From assembly GCA_900544655.1 (NCBI GenBank), contig UQWE01000001.1, forward strand, positions 124,001 to 188,000: 64,000 bases of DNA, in the 5' to 3' direction. A program made the position numbers and the translations under genes. The stretch comes from an uncultured Coriobacteriaceae bacterium. GTDB lineage: Bacteria > Actinomycetota > Coriobacteriia > Coriobacteriales > Atopobiaceae. The notes under the pieces were generated by a model. That model made no database searches, was not told the DNA's origin, and saw only the letters and a list, made by a program, of their open reading frames with translations. Of the stretch, positions 63,961 through 64,000 are shown in pieces (the stretch's first letter is position 1; the number at the start of each line of letters is the position of its first letter).

Positions 63961-64000
63961 GCGAAACCCTTCTTACAGGTAGCTGGGGCAGCCCGTCGCC

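Overview
The window looks like chromosomal core sequence of a high-GC, anaerobic or fermentative Gram-positive bacterium, most likely a Coriobacteriia member (Olsenella/Atopobium-like). This placement is inferred from gene order and protein character: rpsP-khpA-rimM, an obgE/proBA/nadD/yqeK/rsfS block, an oxygen-sensitive class III ribonucleotide reductase, frequent GTG/TTG starts and AGGAGG-type ribosome binding sites. No phage, transposase, CRISPR array or rRNA operon was seen. One tRNA gene (Arg, anticodon CCG) is present.

Layout. 1-828 (minus): rimM (cut by the window edge), khpA, rpsP. 1079-4361 (plus): an OmpR-type response regulator, its histidine kinase and DNA polymerase IV, behind a promoter with a phased TTCAG repeat. 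4358-10866 (minus): rplU, rpmA, a terminator, obgE, proB, proA, nadD, yqeK, rsfS. 10933-17699 (minus): mreB, mreC, mreD, a class B PBP, rodA and an uncharacterised gene, which together form the rod-shape/elongation cluster. 17766-26101 (minus): a TPR membrane protein, a cyclophilin, then a P-type ATPase, aconitase and zinc-ribbon protein with overlapping ends. 26270-26346: tRNA-Arg.

26496-35643 (plus): a shikimate-to-phenylalanine/tyrosine cluster (aroF, tyrA, aroB, aroA, aroC, pheA and a fused aroE-aroK). It is followed, behind its own promoter, by an unusual protein in which a PTS EIIB-like domain with its phosphoacceptor cysteine is joined to a type II dehydroquinase. Together these supply all seven steps to chorismate plus both aromatic branches. 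35807-38659 (minus): nrdG and nrdD, separated by a terminator, with an NrdR-like box and a long hairpin upstream. 39083-40144: trpS. 40330-44846 (minus): a redox-type Cys protein, HIT protein, exonuclease VII (xseB, xseA), a membrane zinc peptidase and RNase D. 44947-48680: a lipid kinase, a divergent RmlA-like protein that has lost several catalytic residues, and gltX. 48928-54332 (minus): a flippase-like membrane protein and a polar amino acid ABC transporter operon ending in a cytidylate-kinase-like gene. 54547-56826: an ABC1/UbiB-like kinase with a phasin-like partner. 56975-63850 (minus): a molybdenum uptake and molybdopterin operon (modABC, moaA, moaC, a MOSC protein, a MoeA-like protein, a MogA-HAD fusion) behind a ModE-like operator.

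The strongest candidates for undescribed biology are the EIIB-dehydroquinase fusion, the RmlA-like putative pseudoenzyme, the MogA-HAD fusion, the two-component system joined to dinB, and several long nested inverted repeats at gene ends. Family assignments are from reading the translations. No database search was run.
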